A program made the position numbers and the translations under genes. From positions 1 to 64,000 of the forward strand of contig JAKSYS010000306.1 in NCBI GenBank assembly GCA_022925895.1: a stretch of DNA of 64,000 nucleotides. Reading direction: 5' to 3'. This stretch comes from Fragilaria crotonensis. Taxonomy: Eukaryota > Bacillariophyta > Fragilariophyceae > Fragilariales > Fragilariaceae. Positions 46,373 to 57,846 of this stretch are shown piece after piece. Below the pieces are notes generated by a model. It was not told where the DNA came from. It saw only the letters and a list, made by a program, of their open reading frames with translations, and searched no databases. Position 1 is the first letter of the stretch. Every line of letters begins with the position of its first letter.

Positions 46373-47677
46373 TTAGTTCACTGCTTCTGGTTTTTCCCCA
46401 AAGATGCTTGGATATTCCTTCCTCGCTTGAGCGGCTCGTTGATGCGATGCTCCAACGCACAGAGAAAGTCGTTCGAGTGCTACTTCAATCGCATCGCCAT
46501 CATCCTGTGTCGATTCTGCCGTCAAGGCAGCTAGGAGAGTGTCATGCTGGAGTGGACACCAGAGTTTTCCCAAGCAGCGCGTCAGGTCCAAACTGGCATG
46601 CTGACATGATACGGTATCGGTGCATTTTGCCAAACGATCTTGAGCGCTACGGCACTCTTGAACTGCCTTGTTCATGGTGGATGCCAGGGCAGTGGCCTCC
46701 TTGAGAGAAATGTTGTTGTGAGACTTTTGTTCGACGGCATTTTTCTGAATGTTATCCCAAACGTGCAAACTTTCGGCGACAGTCGATTTGAGTGATTCCG
46801 AAGGTTTGAGGGGAAGTGGTTCAAAGTCTGTTTCGCCGGTGAAGAGGGCACGTGGCATGTGAAGGACGCGTTGCAACAAGGAATTGGGTCCATCGATCGC
46901 AGGTCGGACATCCACCAAAAGGGAAGGCACGCGTTGTGTCAATGAGGGCATCCCCGATCCAGGTTCGTCGGATGACTTTGATTCATCATGGTAGTAATCA
47001 ATGACATAACGCACAGTAGTTCCGTCTCGTCTCTGGATCGTCCAATCATGTCGATCAAATGGTAGGGGATGAAACAAGAGGAAATGTTTGAGAGAAGCTT
47101 TTGGAGAAAGGTCTGATGGTTTCCCAATGAACTTGAGCAACTTGGGGTCTTCTTCTCCAGCCAATTTTTCCCATGCGAGCACTTGACGCCATGTATACTC
47201 ATTCATATTGTTGTGCAAGGCCACTACACTTTCAACATCTGACTCTGTTGTATCCCCAAGTTTTCCTTTGCGAACCAGTGCATTGTAGAACATTTGTGGA
47301 CTGGGATAAGTCCACGTTTCTTCCTCCGCATTTCCTTTTGGGATGCTTGATTTGACGCGTTCAGTACTAAGCGGTATCGTCTGTTGTGGGGCTGGTAGCT
47401 GATTGGCGATCGAAGGCATCTGGTTTGTATCATCGATTGGTTGAGAATAGACGTTGTAAACTGGTCCTTGTTGCACTTTTTGATTCGTAGTCTTTGACTT
47501 GCTGACGGGGCATTGTGATGATTGCGATACATTAGCTCGAGGTGTATGCTTCACTGGGCAACCTCCTTGAGCAGAAGGAGTTACAGTCGCCTCAGTCCCA
47601 TTTCCATTCACATTCCCATTCGCTGTCTCCGTGACAACAGCCGGGGGACTTTCAGGCTTGGAACCAACAGATCCCAT
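46373..47677 (-). CDS. HCCS: Holocytochrome c synthase (heme lyase) with twin-CX9C-like tail
   Basis: 434 residues, no intron, ATG at 47677. The enzyme attaches heme to cytochrome c in the mitochondrial intermembrane space. Seen: two CPV heme-binding motifs (C40, C56), WTYPSPQMFYNAL, NMNEYTWRQVLAWE, FIGKPSDLSPKA, PFDRHDW (with the His that ligates heme in the human enzyme), VRYVIDYY and LLVDVRPAIDGPNS. The family is usually about 270-300 residues; the N-terminus is longer by a Gln/Pro/Thr-rich linker, and the C-terminus continues by about 100 residues. This tail (about 341-370) has ECRSAQDRLAKC and then CQHASLDLTRC, both C-x9-C, as in CHCH-fold proteins oxidised by Mia40. That would suit the same compartment. 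Confidence 0.9.
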   Translation of the reverse strand: MGSVGSKPESPPAVVTETANGNVNGNGTEATVTPSAQGGCPVKHTPRANVSQSSQCPVSKSKTTNQKVQQGPVYNVYSQPIDDTNQMPSIANQLPAPQQTIPLSTERVKSSIPKGNAEEETWTYPSPQMFYNALVRKGKLGDTTESDVESVVALHNNMNEYTWRQVLAWEKLAGEEDPKLLKFIGKPSDLSPKASLKHFLLFHPLPFDRHDWTIQRRDGTTVRYVIDYYHDESKSSDEPGSGMPSLTQRVPSLLVDVRPAIDGPNSLLQRVLHMPRALFTGETDFEPLPLKPSESLKSTVAESLHVWDNIQKNAVEQKSHNNISLKEATALASTMNKAVQECRSAQDRLAKCTDTVSCQHASLDLTRCLGKLWCPLQHDTLLAALTAESTQDDGDAIEVALERLSLCVGASHQRAAQARKEYPSIFGEKPEAVN

Positions 47678-48480
47678 TCTTAGTGATGATGGCAGATGGA
47701 AAAACGATTAATAACAATTACTGTCTGTACTCTGAACCTTCCATTCAATGGAATTGCACTCTGTGATCCAGAATCCAGACTGACGGATGTATGGGTCATA
47801 CGCTGATTGCAAATAGATCACTCGAGGTTCTTCGCCAAGAAGTCTTGTTCACAATGGCTCATATATCATATACGACAGTAGACAGTAAGCAGTAAGCACC
47901 ATTCAGAGCTTGCATTCAATCATGTGGTACTGGTGAATGAAGCCTACTGGAGTACTGTACTTGTACTTGTACGTGTAAAATAGTCCAAACAATTTGGACG
48001 CTTGACAGACGGAATACGGTAGTCAGGTACTGTACTGTTGTATCAGGTTCACCTACCTGTACGAATACGAGCTTTCCAAACTCAACAGCCAACAGCCACA
48101 TATTACTGAAGAACGGAACTGCATTTTACCGTCGTGCGGTTGGCAAGTTCAAAGTGGAGTTCTTCACTTCTACGCTATGCATACTCGTACGACTCGTACG
48201 CCTATGTACGGCCAAACATTCGTCAGCCCTGACGTTGAATGCCGTATGTGTATGATATGTGTCCATATGCATATATCATATATCTGAAGAGAACGTTCGC
48301 ATGCTTGTACTTTGTACTCGAGTACTACCTGCTGCAGTCTACAGTACATTCTACCTGGTATGGCACTGTAGTACTACATCTACTGGATTGTTCACAGTTC
48401 AAACAAGATACCGGTACGAAAATTGAGCAGTATGCATATGTCATAATGTCATGTGATCTGTAATCTGTAATCTGTACTAG
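47678..48480. other. Intergenic, GTAC-rich, up to the nested transposon
   Basis: Upstream DNA of the heme lyase gene. From about 47930 it is dense in GTACTG/AGTACT/CTGTAC words. No gene was recognised. Confidence 0.45.
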
Positions 48481-48508
48481 CTCCGTCCGGGTTGAAACTG
48501 TACCTCCG
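48481..48508 (+). repeat. Left TIR of outer Tc1/mariner-like element
   Basis: Begins CTCCGTCCGGGTTGAAAC; inverted match at 63112-63139 with 2 mismatches in 28. Confidence 0.8.
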
Positions 48509-48629
48509 ATAAAAATAGAGACGGCGCCAAAAAAATCTGATCTCGTACGTAGCAAGCTGGTACATCTGTACAGAATTGCTAAATCCAACTTCCATACTCA
48601 CAAAACCTACTTCCGATGGAACACTAACA

Positions 48630-50297
48630 ATGGCATCTACTATGACACCCCAATCCTCAAACCTCCCTTCCCTCGAAGATGTTCTCCGGATTTATTTCCA
48701 AAGACTTGAGAGCATGATGGAGTGCTCACATGATATACTCACTGTTGGGAGGAATCTCGTCAAAAACTTGAAACGAGAGAATGCATCCAACACTGTGATA
48801 TTCCACGAGTTGTCGGGCCTCTTCCCTAATGTTGGATGCCCTCTTGTACAATACCATAAAGTAGATAACAGCTACATTGCTGCACAACGCTCAGAGCATG
48901 CTGTGCGGCGAGAAGCACGTGAGGTGGCTACTCGTGCTGATGCAGAGTTTGTGAACAAGAGACAATGCATCGAGGCCGAAAGAAAGACACAACGTGAACA
49001 AACCTTGGCTACTAACTTGACATCACCACCTTGTTCAACAAGTAATAAAGTGAATCGGCATCAATCTGCAATCAGACCCGGACAATATGTTCTCGTTTCG
49101 CAAGACTTGTCACCAGGAAAGTTTTCGCACGGTGGAGAGGCTTGGGTGCTGGCGGTCCATGGTTCTCAGGGAAGCATGGTGTGTGATGTTGAGTACATAA
49201 AATGCACCGCAGGGAACAGAACGCGAGGAGAGAAAGCAGTGCCACTTTCCCGTCTCACTTTGAAGAACTGTGCCTGGCATGCGGCCCAGCTTTCATGCAA
49301 CAAGCGAGGATCAAAGCGCCTGCAAGAACAAATGACAACACCGCCACCCGAAAAGCAGACGTCAAAGGATTCGAAGCCATTGAAGGATATTCTTTCTCTT
49401 GCCTGTCAATCAGGTATGTCGAATGGATGGAGAGCACGAGAGATGGGGTTCAACGCCTGTGCTTCAAAACAGAATGCTCGCTTTCGTGATTGTTTTCGTC
49501 GTGACTTGGCAGAGTTGAAAGGTTTTCTCTCAGCTGTTCCCAAAATACGGATGCACAGTGAGCGAGGTCGTGATGGATCATGGAAAGTAAGGAGGCAACA
49601 ACACAACCCTTTCACCATAAAGTACTTACAATATGCTTGGGGGGTCGGTGTGCATTATGCAAACAACCTTGTATCCTTGGAGCATGATGTGTCTGTGAAA
49701 GGAGGAATCACCGCTGCGGTGAAGTCGAGCAAGTGTGTGATCGACAATCGTGCAGCGGCGAGGGCATGGTACACACCTCAGCGTCTATTCATTGACAAAC
49801 AAGTCCATGTCAGACATGCTGAGGCAGAGATGTTAGCATACGAGTCTCGAAAGGCAAAGAACTATGAATGGACGGAGGAAGCGAAAGCTGAATGGGTCCT
49901 TCTTGATGCTTCTGTGAAAGAAGAATGGATTTTTCATGCTCGGAACCATGATGAGCGACAACCTTACATCCGCGACCAAATCATTCAGGCAATTCAGCGT
50001 AGTCCAACAAAGTCCTTCGACAAGATTGCTGCAGATATTGACCACTGGTGCTCGGCGTCGACAATTCACAAATGGCTTTCATCGCATGACTCGTATAGTG
50101 TCTATGTCGAGAGGATTCTTCCATTGCTCACCAGAATTCAAATGCAAAAGCACATTGATTTTGCCAAGCTTATTCGAGATCACTGGGGACTTAACACAAG
50201 AGGGAAAAAGTTTCTATGGGTACACTTTGATGAGAAATGGTTTTATGGTTGGCTCTGTTGTGCAAACGCAAAAAAATGTGAGCAACTTGGATTGCAT
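48630..50297 (+). pseudogene. Tc1/mariner-IS630-like transposase, 5' part
   Basis: 556 codons from the ATG at 48630, uninterrupted until the inserted element. The N-terminal 150 residues are helical, with an Arg/Glu-rich coiled coil. A small beta-rich part follows (RPGQYVLVSQDLSPGKFSHG). Residues about 440-500 include a helix-turn-helix segment (DIDHWCSASTIHKWLSSHDS). The first catalytic aspartate is in WVHFDEKWFYGW (about residue 534). The frame is broken after KKCEQLGLH by the insertion, so no full enzyme can be made from this locus. Sequence is otherwise undamaged, so the interruption looks recent. Confidence 0.85.
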
Positions 50298-50318
50298 CTA
50301 AGGGTGCCAAAACCAAGT
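50298..50318 (+). repeat. Left TIR of 11.8-kb element
   Basis: CTAAGGGTGCCAAAACC followed by AAGT; inverted match at 62089-62109 with one mismatch. Confidence 0.85.
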
Positions 50319-50854
50319 CGGCTCTTGGATATGAAAAACCAATTATCTTTGATATGAGAATTTTTTGTTCATAATTTTTACCTAAAATATAGGTAAAAAC
50401 TTAGGACTAAAGAGCTTGTACATCATGTGTATGAAGCGGGTTTCCTCGTATTCCTGAACTCTGAAATTTATGTTTCCTGAACTTTTTCATCTCTTGCATA
50501 GGAGCTCATACTTTGCATTCCTGAGCTCCAAAATTTCAATTCCTGAATTTCACTGACTCATTTTACTAACACTCGGGTGGGATTCCTGAACTCTTGGACT
50601 CTAAATATATGAACTATACCACTTCTTCATTTGTGATCATGAATTTCAATTCCTGAATTAGATATTCGAAAAGAAGAAGTTTGCTGTGTAGTGTGTATGA
50701 AGTAATCACCTCAGTAGTTCTGAGCTGACATTGTTCATATAATAGATGTTATTGTCGCTCATTTTAACTTTTGTTGGAGATTAGTTTTAATTGTGCCTAT
50801 TCGTGTGGCTTTGATGAACCATTCTACTATTCATTACTAAGTGTCTGATCTATT
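50319..50854. repeat. Subterminal repeat region, left side
   Basis: AT-rich, with at least five ATTCCTGA/TTCCTGAACT words between about 50449 and 50660 in one orientation. These are candidates for transposase binding sites. No coding sequence was seen. Confidence 0.6.
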
Positions 50855-51770
50855 CTAAACTGCCTCCACTTTCAATTCACTGTAGACAAGTTCAGGAGCA
50901 AGATGACTGGAGTAGTTATCATCCTCCTCATCAGAGTCCTCGTCAAATACATCAATGCACTTGTGTGGGCGTTTCTTACCCTTGTCATCAAATTGTTTCC
51001 TGACCCCGGCCAGACTCCTTTTTCCTTCTGGACAGAAACATTTTAAGTAGTTCCTGGTTGAATGTTGGGGTGGTTGATTTCTTTCTATCATTCTTGATGG
51101 CCATGTATAATTCATCGTATTTCCTCATTCCCACCTGTGACCAACCACAGCCTCCCCATTATCATGAGCACCCTTGTTCCTGGAGAATGTGTAAAGTGGT
51201 GGCTGCGAACATGGTATTGCAAAGATTGGTCAGAAGTTAGGATGTGGTTTTCATTTCATTTAGTATCATAGTGTAACTTACGGGTAGGTTGTTGTTGTCC
51301 TCATCAGTCCATGTACCAATTCGCTGTTTCCAACAAGTGATAACAAAACAAGTCAGTTTCTTGTTGTTTGTTCTGTGACAAACCATTCGGATAAACTTAC
51401 CATTTTCTCTGTCTTAACTAATTCCGAACCACCTCTTCCCATAGTTGATCAGGCACAGCAAAATGAATGCTTCATCACTTATGGACAGGATTTTCTTGCT
51501 CCATACTTTTCTGTCAGTTGTTGCACAGTGGTTCTCCATGTTGATAGTGTTATTCCACTTGCTGCTGCCGACAATGCATGGGGCATAGGTGTCTATGATT
51601 TGGGCATAGTAGCAGATATTATCCCTCATCTTGAGGAGGTAACTGGTTTCTTCCTCGCTTCCACTGTATAGGCTGTGTTCATACGTTCCTAAATTGGAAG
51701 TGAATCCCTCTGGATGCAAGGTGTTTGATGTTGAATGCAAGTGAGTGTGAGTATGCTCGGGCTTTGGCAA
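50855..51770 (-). pseudogene. Transposon ORF with SANT/Myb-like region, decayed
   Basis: Minus-strand fragments in changing frames: SDEAFILLCLINYGKRWF at 51490-51430, a short exon-like piece RIGTWTDEDNNLP (about 51320-51280) between GTAAGT donors, then GMRKYDELYMAIKNDRKK (about 51120-51070). The pieces suggest a multi-exon DNA-binding accessory protein. Stops and shifts show that it is no longer intact as given. Function is inferred from pattern. Confidence 0.45.
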
Positions 51771-52701
51771 AGTACACTCACTTCAATTCCTCACCTTTGA
51801 ATTTCGTTTGCATGTTTTTATTGCATTGTTCGAAGATCAGTGTGTGTTTTACAACTATTCTCCGCATCCCAAGCCACCAGTTTTCGGTTCCTCGAATGTT
51901 TGTGTGCTTCATGATAAAGCCACAAAGTGTTTTCTCATCTTCACTGAAATGAGAATGATAGTCTTTTGATAGAACTTCCAAATAGAGAACACGTGTTTTT
52001 GATGCAAGTCTTGATCACACTGATTTGATTCTCTTCTGTATTTTCCGTCATGCTCATGTCCACTATGCTGCTTAGCCCTGGAACCGATGATGTTAGTTGG
52101 CTGTCACTTGATTTCCGACTTTAATAGTTGAAGGTAGGGATGGTGGATTTCGTATGCATGCTTCTGTCCTAGTTTTGCATCCATTTTCCGTGGCACTTCT
52201 TCCTCCTCCTCCTCCTCGTTGTCACTTTGAATCAGATCATTGGGATCTGTGGTCACTCGTTCACGCCTCTTATGAAGTCTCTCCTTTGTTTCCTAGAGCT
52301 GGGCTTTAAGGCAGTCATGCCTGCTGCTGTTTGGTGTGCCATTGATGCCATGGTTGTATTTGTGGTGCTTCCTTGTTGTGTGAAAAACTTTCCGATTGTG
52401 CGCCAAATTTTGAACACTGAAAATCCTGTTTGTGGGATAGTCTTTTTGCCACCATTTGAATTTCATACCAAGTACCGAGTTGGTATGTAGGTTCTACATT
52501 CATGCAGGGTTTTCAAATTTTGAATTCATACCACACCCCTTCATTCTTTACATACACCAAAAATGTACGAAAGTAAATGTACAATTTGAATGCACGCTTT
52601 CGAACTTCTGTTTAGTGAATCTGTGTCCTGTCAATTTCAACACCTCATTTTCACTTCACTCGTCCTCTTCAAAACCCTTTCTTCAAAACCTTCTCTTCAA
52701 A
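51771..52701. other. Non-coding part of transposon between divergent ORFs
   Basis: The region separates a minus-strand ORF from the plus-strand transposase and probably contains both promoters. No motif was assigned. Confidence 0.4.
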
Positions 52702-55225
52702 ATGTTGTCCTCGTCTGCTTCCTCAAAGGCACCCCTGCTCTTCTGTCAAAACCCCTTCTGCCTGAATTTCAACAAGAAACCCTTTTCCAATCAAGCAGCA
52801 TATACACAGCATATTGATAGAAACATCGGGTGTTATAATTTCATTGTGAAGAAATCACACCATGCAGCAACACATGGGGCTTCTGCTTCACACCGTCGCC
52901 GTCTTCATGAGGATGGGAATATCACATGCACAAGTAACAAGAGGCCTGCCCTTTAAGGCGACATATGGTGAATGATCCCACATGGATTTTGATGGCACAG
53001 ACAACCTTCTGCAGTTTCCGGCTGGCAATGGTGTGGAAGTTGAAAGCACTTCTTGTGAGGACATCGAGGACTGCAACAAAAGTGATGATTTGTCCATGTT
53101 AAGTGATGACCCAAACATTCTTACCTGTACGAATTCTGCACTTGATGAAGATGTGGAAGCCCCATCATTTCGTTCAAACTTCATGTATACTACCGATCAG
53201 AAGTGGACTGTTTCTCTCCTCAAAATCCTGGACCATGCCAATGCACCCGACTACACTTTTGGTCAAGTCCTGGAGTGGGCACGCTCTGCATCTGCTGATA
53301 ATTATTCTTACAACCCAGTGGGTGGACTCTCGCGTGCCAAAAATGTTGATGCCCTGATCAACTCAGTTCGTAATGGGAAAAGACTGCTTCCCTTTGTACG
53401 AAGAGTGGATGTACATCATGGCTCTCCATCAGATGTGATTTGTTTTGACTTCGCTTCACAGTTGCTAAGTTTGCTGCAAAATCCAAGCATTATGACTGCA
53501 GAAAACCTTGCCATCGATATCAATGATCCCCTGAAGCCCTACCACAAATTGAAAGGCAGCAATGTTTTGGGTGAGGCACTGTCCGGGAGTGTCTATCGCA
53601 AGGCGTATGATCGATTAATCACAGATCCTCAGAAGCAATTGTTTGTTCCAATCATCCAATGGATTGATCGTACCTCTGTAACAGGGAATGATCGCTTTTC
53701 ACTTAAACCCTACATGTTCACTCCAGCCATTTTACAGAAAAATTCAGAAGGAGTATCAAGGCATGGGGCTATCATGGCTTTCTCCCAAAGAGGAAGTCCT
53801 CATCAGCTCAGAAGCAGACACTTCGTATGGGCGATGCCATTCGTATCTATCATAAGGAGCTGGATGCTGTATTGGAGACCTTCGGAAATGTTCACCACAA
53901 CTGTGTGGTGTTCATTTGCCAATTGGTCCAAAGGGTAGAATCTGTGTCGACATTGTCACATGTGTGTTGTTCATCATTCAAGATATGCAAGAAGGAGATA
54001 TGCTGTGTGGTCGGTATGGTGTTCACACCAGTGGAATCAACGCCCTCATCGGTGCTGTGATGTCAATTATGATGATCTGAAGAACTGTGATGTCCATTGC
54101 AAATACCTGGTAGCCTCGGATATGGGTTTCATTGCCAGGAGTAATGATGATGATCTCAGGAAGCGATGGTCTCAACATAAACTTGAAAATGCATTTGAAC
54201 ACATTGCCTTTGCTGACCCTGAGCGTGGAATCTTTGGGGCCACTCCTGTGGAACAATGCATGCATTTCGGAAAGGTGTCATCGAGAAAGTAACAAAACTT
54301 ATATTGGACAGTCTTCCAGCATCCAAGAAGGCTGCCTTTGATGACCTTGCAATAGCATTTCACAAGTCTCATCGCCAAACCTACCGAAAGGTATCCATCA
54401 ACAGATTTCAGCAATGGGGTAACAAATTTGACAAAGATAACTGCATCAGAACGCGTTGGCCTCGTTTTTTGTTTGTCATCCTCTTCCAATATGAAGCAGG
54501 ATGGCAAATGATCAAACATGTCTTGAGAAAGAACAACTAAGAAGGTTCCTGAGGTCCTTGAAGTACTTGAATCTCTCCTTTGTTTCGATGCTTGGCTAAA
54601 CCAGAGTCATTACTGGGAGACTACAAATCCAGCACATGTTGCAAATGAAATGAAGAAACATCAGGATTCCATTCGCAATTTCATGGATATGTGCAAACAG
54701 TCCATTCCCTTGAAAGTTGAGGGAAAGGAGGATGACAAGAAAAAGGGTAAGAAAAAGGGAACCATCATAAGGAAGGAAGGACAGAAAAGCAATGCCGAGG
54801 ATGCATGGAAGTTTCCGAAATTCCATGAGTTGTTACACATTGTGGATGATATGTCTCGGTTTGGCTCTCCAGTGAACTTTTGTGCACAGCGTCCAGAATC
54901 ACTTCTAATTCCTGCTGCAAAGCACCCTGGGAGACGGGCACAGAAGCGAATTGAGGGTTCTGCATATGAACTTCAGGCAGCCCAACGTTTAATGTACTCC
55001 TTCATGATCGACACCATACACACATATGGGAGCAACCAGATGGTGATGCTGATGTACCCGACAGCCACCATGATGATGAAACAACAAGGAATGGAATCTT
55101 TCAGAGCACCGGACAAGCAACATTTGGCTGTGTTTATCGATTCAAATCGAGTAAACAAATTCAGTACAAAATTGAATGGGACACCAGAACTCACCGTGAT
55201 TTACTTGCTCTTCCCCTGGAGTTGA
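52702..55225 (+). pseudogene. CACTA/Plavaka-like transposase, decayed
   Basis: The ATG at 52702 opens a zinc-finger-like start (CQNPFCLNFNKKPFSNQAAYTQH, quoted in part). After a frame change near 52930 the coding signal reads through EWARSASADNYSYNP, RKAYDRLITDPQKQLFVPII and QWIDRTSVTGNDRFSL, whose Asp is the likely first catalytic acid. Further frame changes occur near 53780, 53930, 54050, 54280 and 54540. Family-like pieces continue: DIVTCVLFIIQDMQEGDMLCGRYG, FADPERGIFGATPVE, and KFHELLHIVDDMSRFGSP near 54830. Many breaks mean that it is non-functional or badly called. The assignment rests on motif order remembered from large diatom and fungal transposases. Confidence 0.65.
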
Positions 55226-55858
55226 TTGAGTTTCTTTTTGATTCCTTTAAGGAATCCGACTCAATAACATTTTGTACTGAATACAAACGAGATGTCCACA
55301 CCTTTCGATGTCATCCCTGCTATCAGTCCGATGGTCCCATACATGACTGGATGATAATTGACTTTGGGAACATGGGAAGTTTCCTGTCGTTTGGCTCTTG
55401 TAGTTGTTGTTGACTCACCCGCGGATCCGGACGAGAGATACCAACTGGTTGTTCAATCAACAACAGAAGAAATTAAAGAACACGAGTCAACACTGTTGAG
55501 GAGTGGAAGTGGTCTCCAACATACCACCTTGTCTCTGGAAACACTGTCGTGGCCCCTTGTTTTGTTATATCCATCTCACACAACAGTTCCACAGTTCTTG
55601 AGACAAAACCATATACAGAGTGGGCATCCAAATTCGCTTAGCTAGCTTGTTGCATCAAAGTACCTAAAGGAAACATGTTGCCATCGTCTGTCCGAGCCCT
55701 CACAATCTTTGGACCATCACCATCGGCTCGCTTTCGCTTGTTTGAATCTACCCAAAGAGTAAAACTTGCCTTCCTGTTGATGTCTGGGCCATCATAAAAA
55801 AGAGTTGCCTTCAAAGCTCACAAACTCATTCTTCACAGTTGAGGTTGAGCAGCAATAA
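55226..55858. other. Transposon interior, convergent gap
   Basis: Lies between the 3' ends of the transposase and the minus-strand protease-like ORF. No supported feature was seen. Confidence 0.35.
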
Positions 55859-57459
55859 TCAAGGCCTCCTTGCAGAGAGGAATTGCAACCACTTCATTGC
55901 ATCATACACATACCCACTGTGAATGGTAACTGCATGTGAACCATTTCCATCGGATTCATTGAGCACAGCCAATACCATTGTGTCCTTCATTTGTTCTTGA
56001 AGGAGTTGCCAATCAAACATGTGTGGTCTCTTCAGAACTTGTCGGGTGATCCATGTAGGCAGCTGAGTTTCAGCAAACTGTCCCACCTTTCGAATGGCAT
56101 CAACAGTACCTCCTCTTAGGTGACTTTCACCAAAATGGTTAATGGATTTGGCAGCATTATCAAATCCAATTGCATATAAAGCACTGGCCAATGACTTTGA
56201 AACACAAAGATCTTCACCTTCGGATTGTACAAAGTGGACCTGGGGTGCTTCAGGAACCTGCAGCTTGGGATATTCATGCAAATGTGATTCTTTGAAATCG
56301 CCCACTGGTATGTCAACAAATCCACACCTCATACGCTTGACCTCCTCCAAGAATCCTGTCTTAAATTGTTTCACAAAGTCTTCATCAGTTCGAATGGGCT
56401 GTGTTTCTCCATGAAAGATGACCTCCCAGTAACCAGGGGCCTGTATCTGCTTCATATGTTTACCCCTGGTGAGTCACTGTTGCTCCTAAGGACCTTTTCG
56501 ACTGAGGATCAAACACCCATTGTGTCTGTGGGGGAACGTATCGCAGCTTATGTACCTTTTTAGTATGAATGAGGATGGTTTCCCCTTCAGGAACAGGTAC
56601 AAATCCATCCGTGTTTCCAACGTTAATGACATGTTGGATTACCCCTTTTGCATAATCGGCATCCTTGATCCAGTCTTTGGAAACAGCAATTTTTTCTTCC
56701 TTCTTTTCCAACTTTCCTTCTTTTGTCTTAACATTGTAAACCAAAAGTGCAACAAAGGTATCTTCACGTGGGTTGTACTTGAGGCCATGCACCATGGCCT
56801 CAGTGCCAAATGTCCATTCAATTCAAATGCCCTTTTGAATTTCTTCCTTTCCTTCTTCATAAACTTTATTTCTTTCGTGTACTGCTCTCTGTAATCATCC
56901 TTTGTCTTTTCTTCTTACATCCATCAATTTTCTTTGCATCTCGGCCCGCTTCTTTTCCACATTCTTCATGTGATCTTTGGTAGAGCTCCAACCCCAGTAC
57001 AAAAATCTGTCCTCCACGATTTGTTCATTGCTGCTTCATCCCTAAGAAGCACTGGTCGATCTTCACCGTCATCTCCTTTCTTTCGCCACTTTTTCTAAAT
57101 TTCTCAACTTCATTGTCTGATACCAATGTTTTGTACCTACTTTCTCCGAAAGGTAATTTCGGGCATTCATCAGGTACATGAATGTCTCCATAACCATACG
57201 TGCAGGAGGCCCACCTTTCCATACCCTGCTTGCTCGGGAAGCTTAGCAGGATCATTCCACCAGGCTTCGTTGAGATCAATATCTTCTTCCTGTTGTTCAG
57301 GTCCATCAGCAGATCCAGATGGTTTGAAATCGGCAACATCCTCCTCTGATGGCAAACTCCGTTCATTGGCATTTGGCAAAACATCCTCCCTGGAAGAAAC
57401 ATCCTCCAACGTAACACTGTCGTCCTCTGTGGCATTGGATGGTACTGGCACAGGGCCAC
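55859..57459 (-). pseudogene. Transposon ORF with papain-like cysteine protease-type domain
   Basis: The 3' exon-like frame (56455-55859) reads EDLCVSKSLASALYAIGFDNAA and, about 130 residues later, GSHAVTIHSGYVYDA. The Cys in a DLCVSKS helix start and the downstream GSHAV histidine resemble the Cys-His arrangement of papain-fold proteases (OTU, C48 and similar). The frame changes near 56457; upstream frames (56795-56460, 57459-57025) contain Glu/Lys-rich and acidic segments that seem to be the N-terminal half. It lies on the strand opposite to the transposase and converges with it. The protease call is inference from motif spacing. Confidence 0.45.
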
Positions 57460-57846
57460 GTGAAAGTCTGAAGTTCCAACTTCAGACTTCCGTAACAGGA
57501 TCCATCAAATGATTTGAATTCTGACGTTTTGGGACTGTGACGTGTTGAAATTCTGCAATGCGATCAAACAGCAAAAACCACTGTGCTTTCATCGCATGCA
57601 AGTAGGAAATGGAAGCGAATCATCCCTTTTAAACAGTTTTGTGAATATTCCCTGTGGAAAACAGCAAATGTGCTCCTTCGATTTCACATCAGTTGACATC
57701 TGGATTTCCATGCGATCGCGTCTAAACATTTCGTTGTACGCTGCAACTCCATCTTGAGTCCCAATGATATCTCGGAGAATTATTGCAATTGCAGCTATAA
57801 TCCCAATCCCACAGCTATGGCCATCTTCTTGCAGGGAAGAACATCA

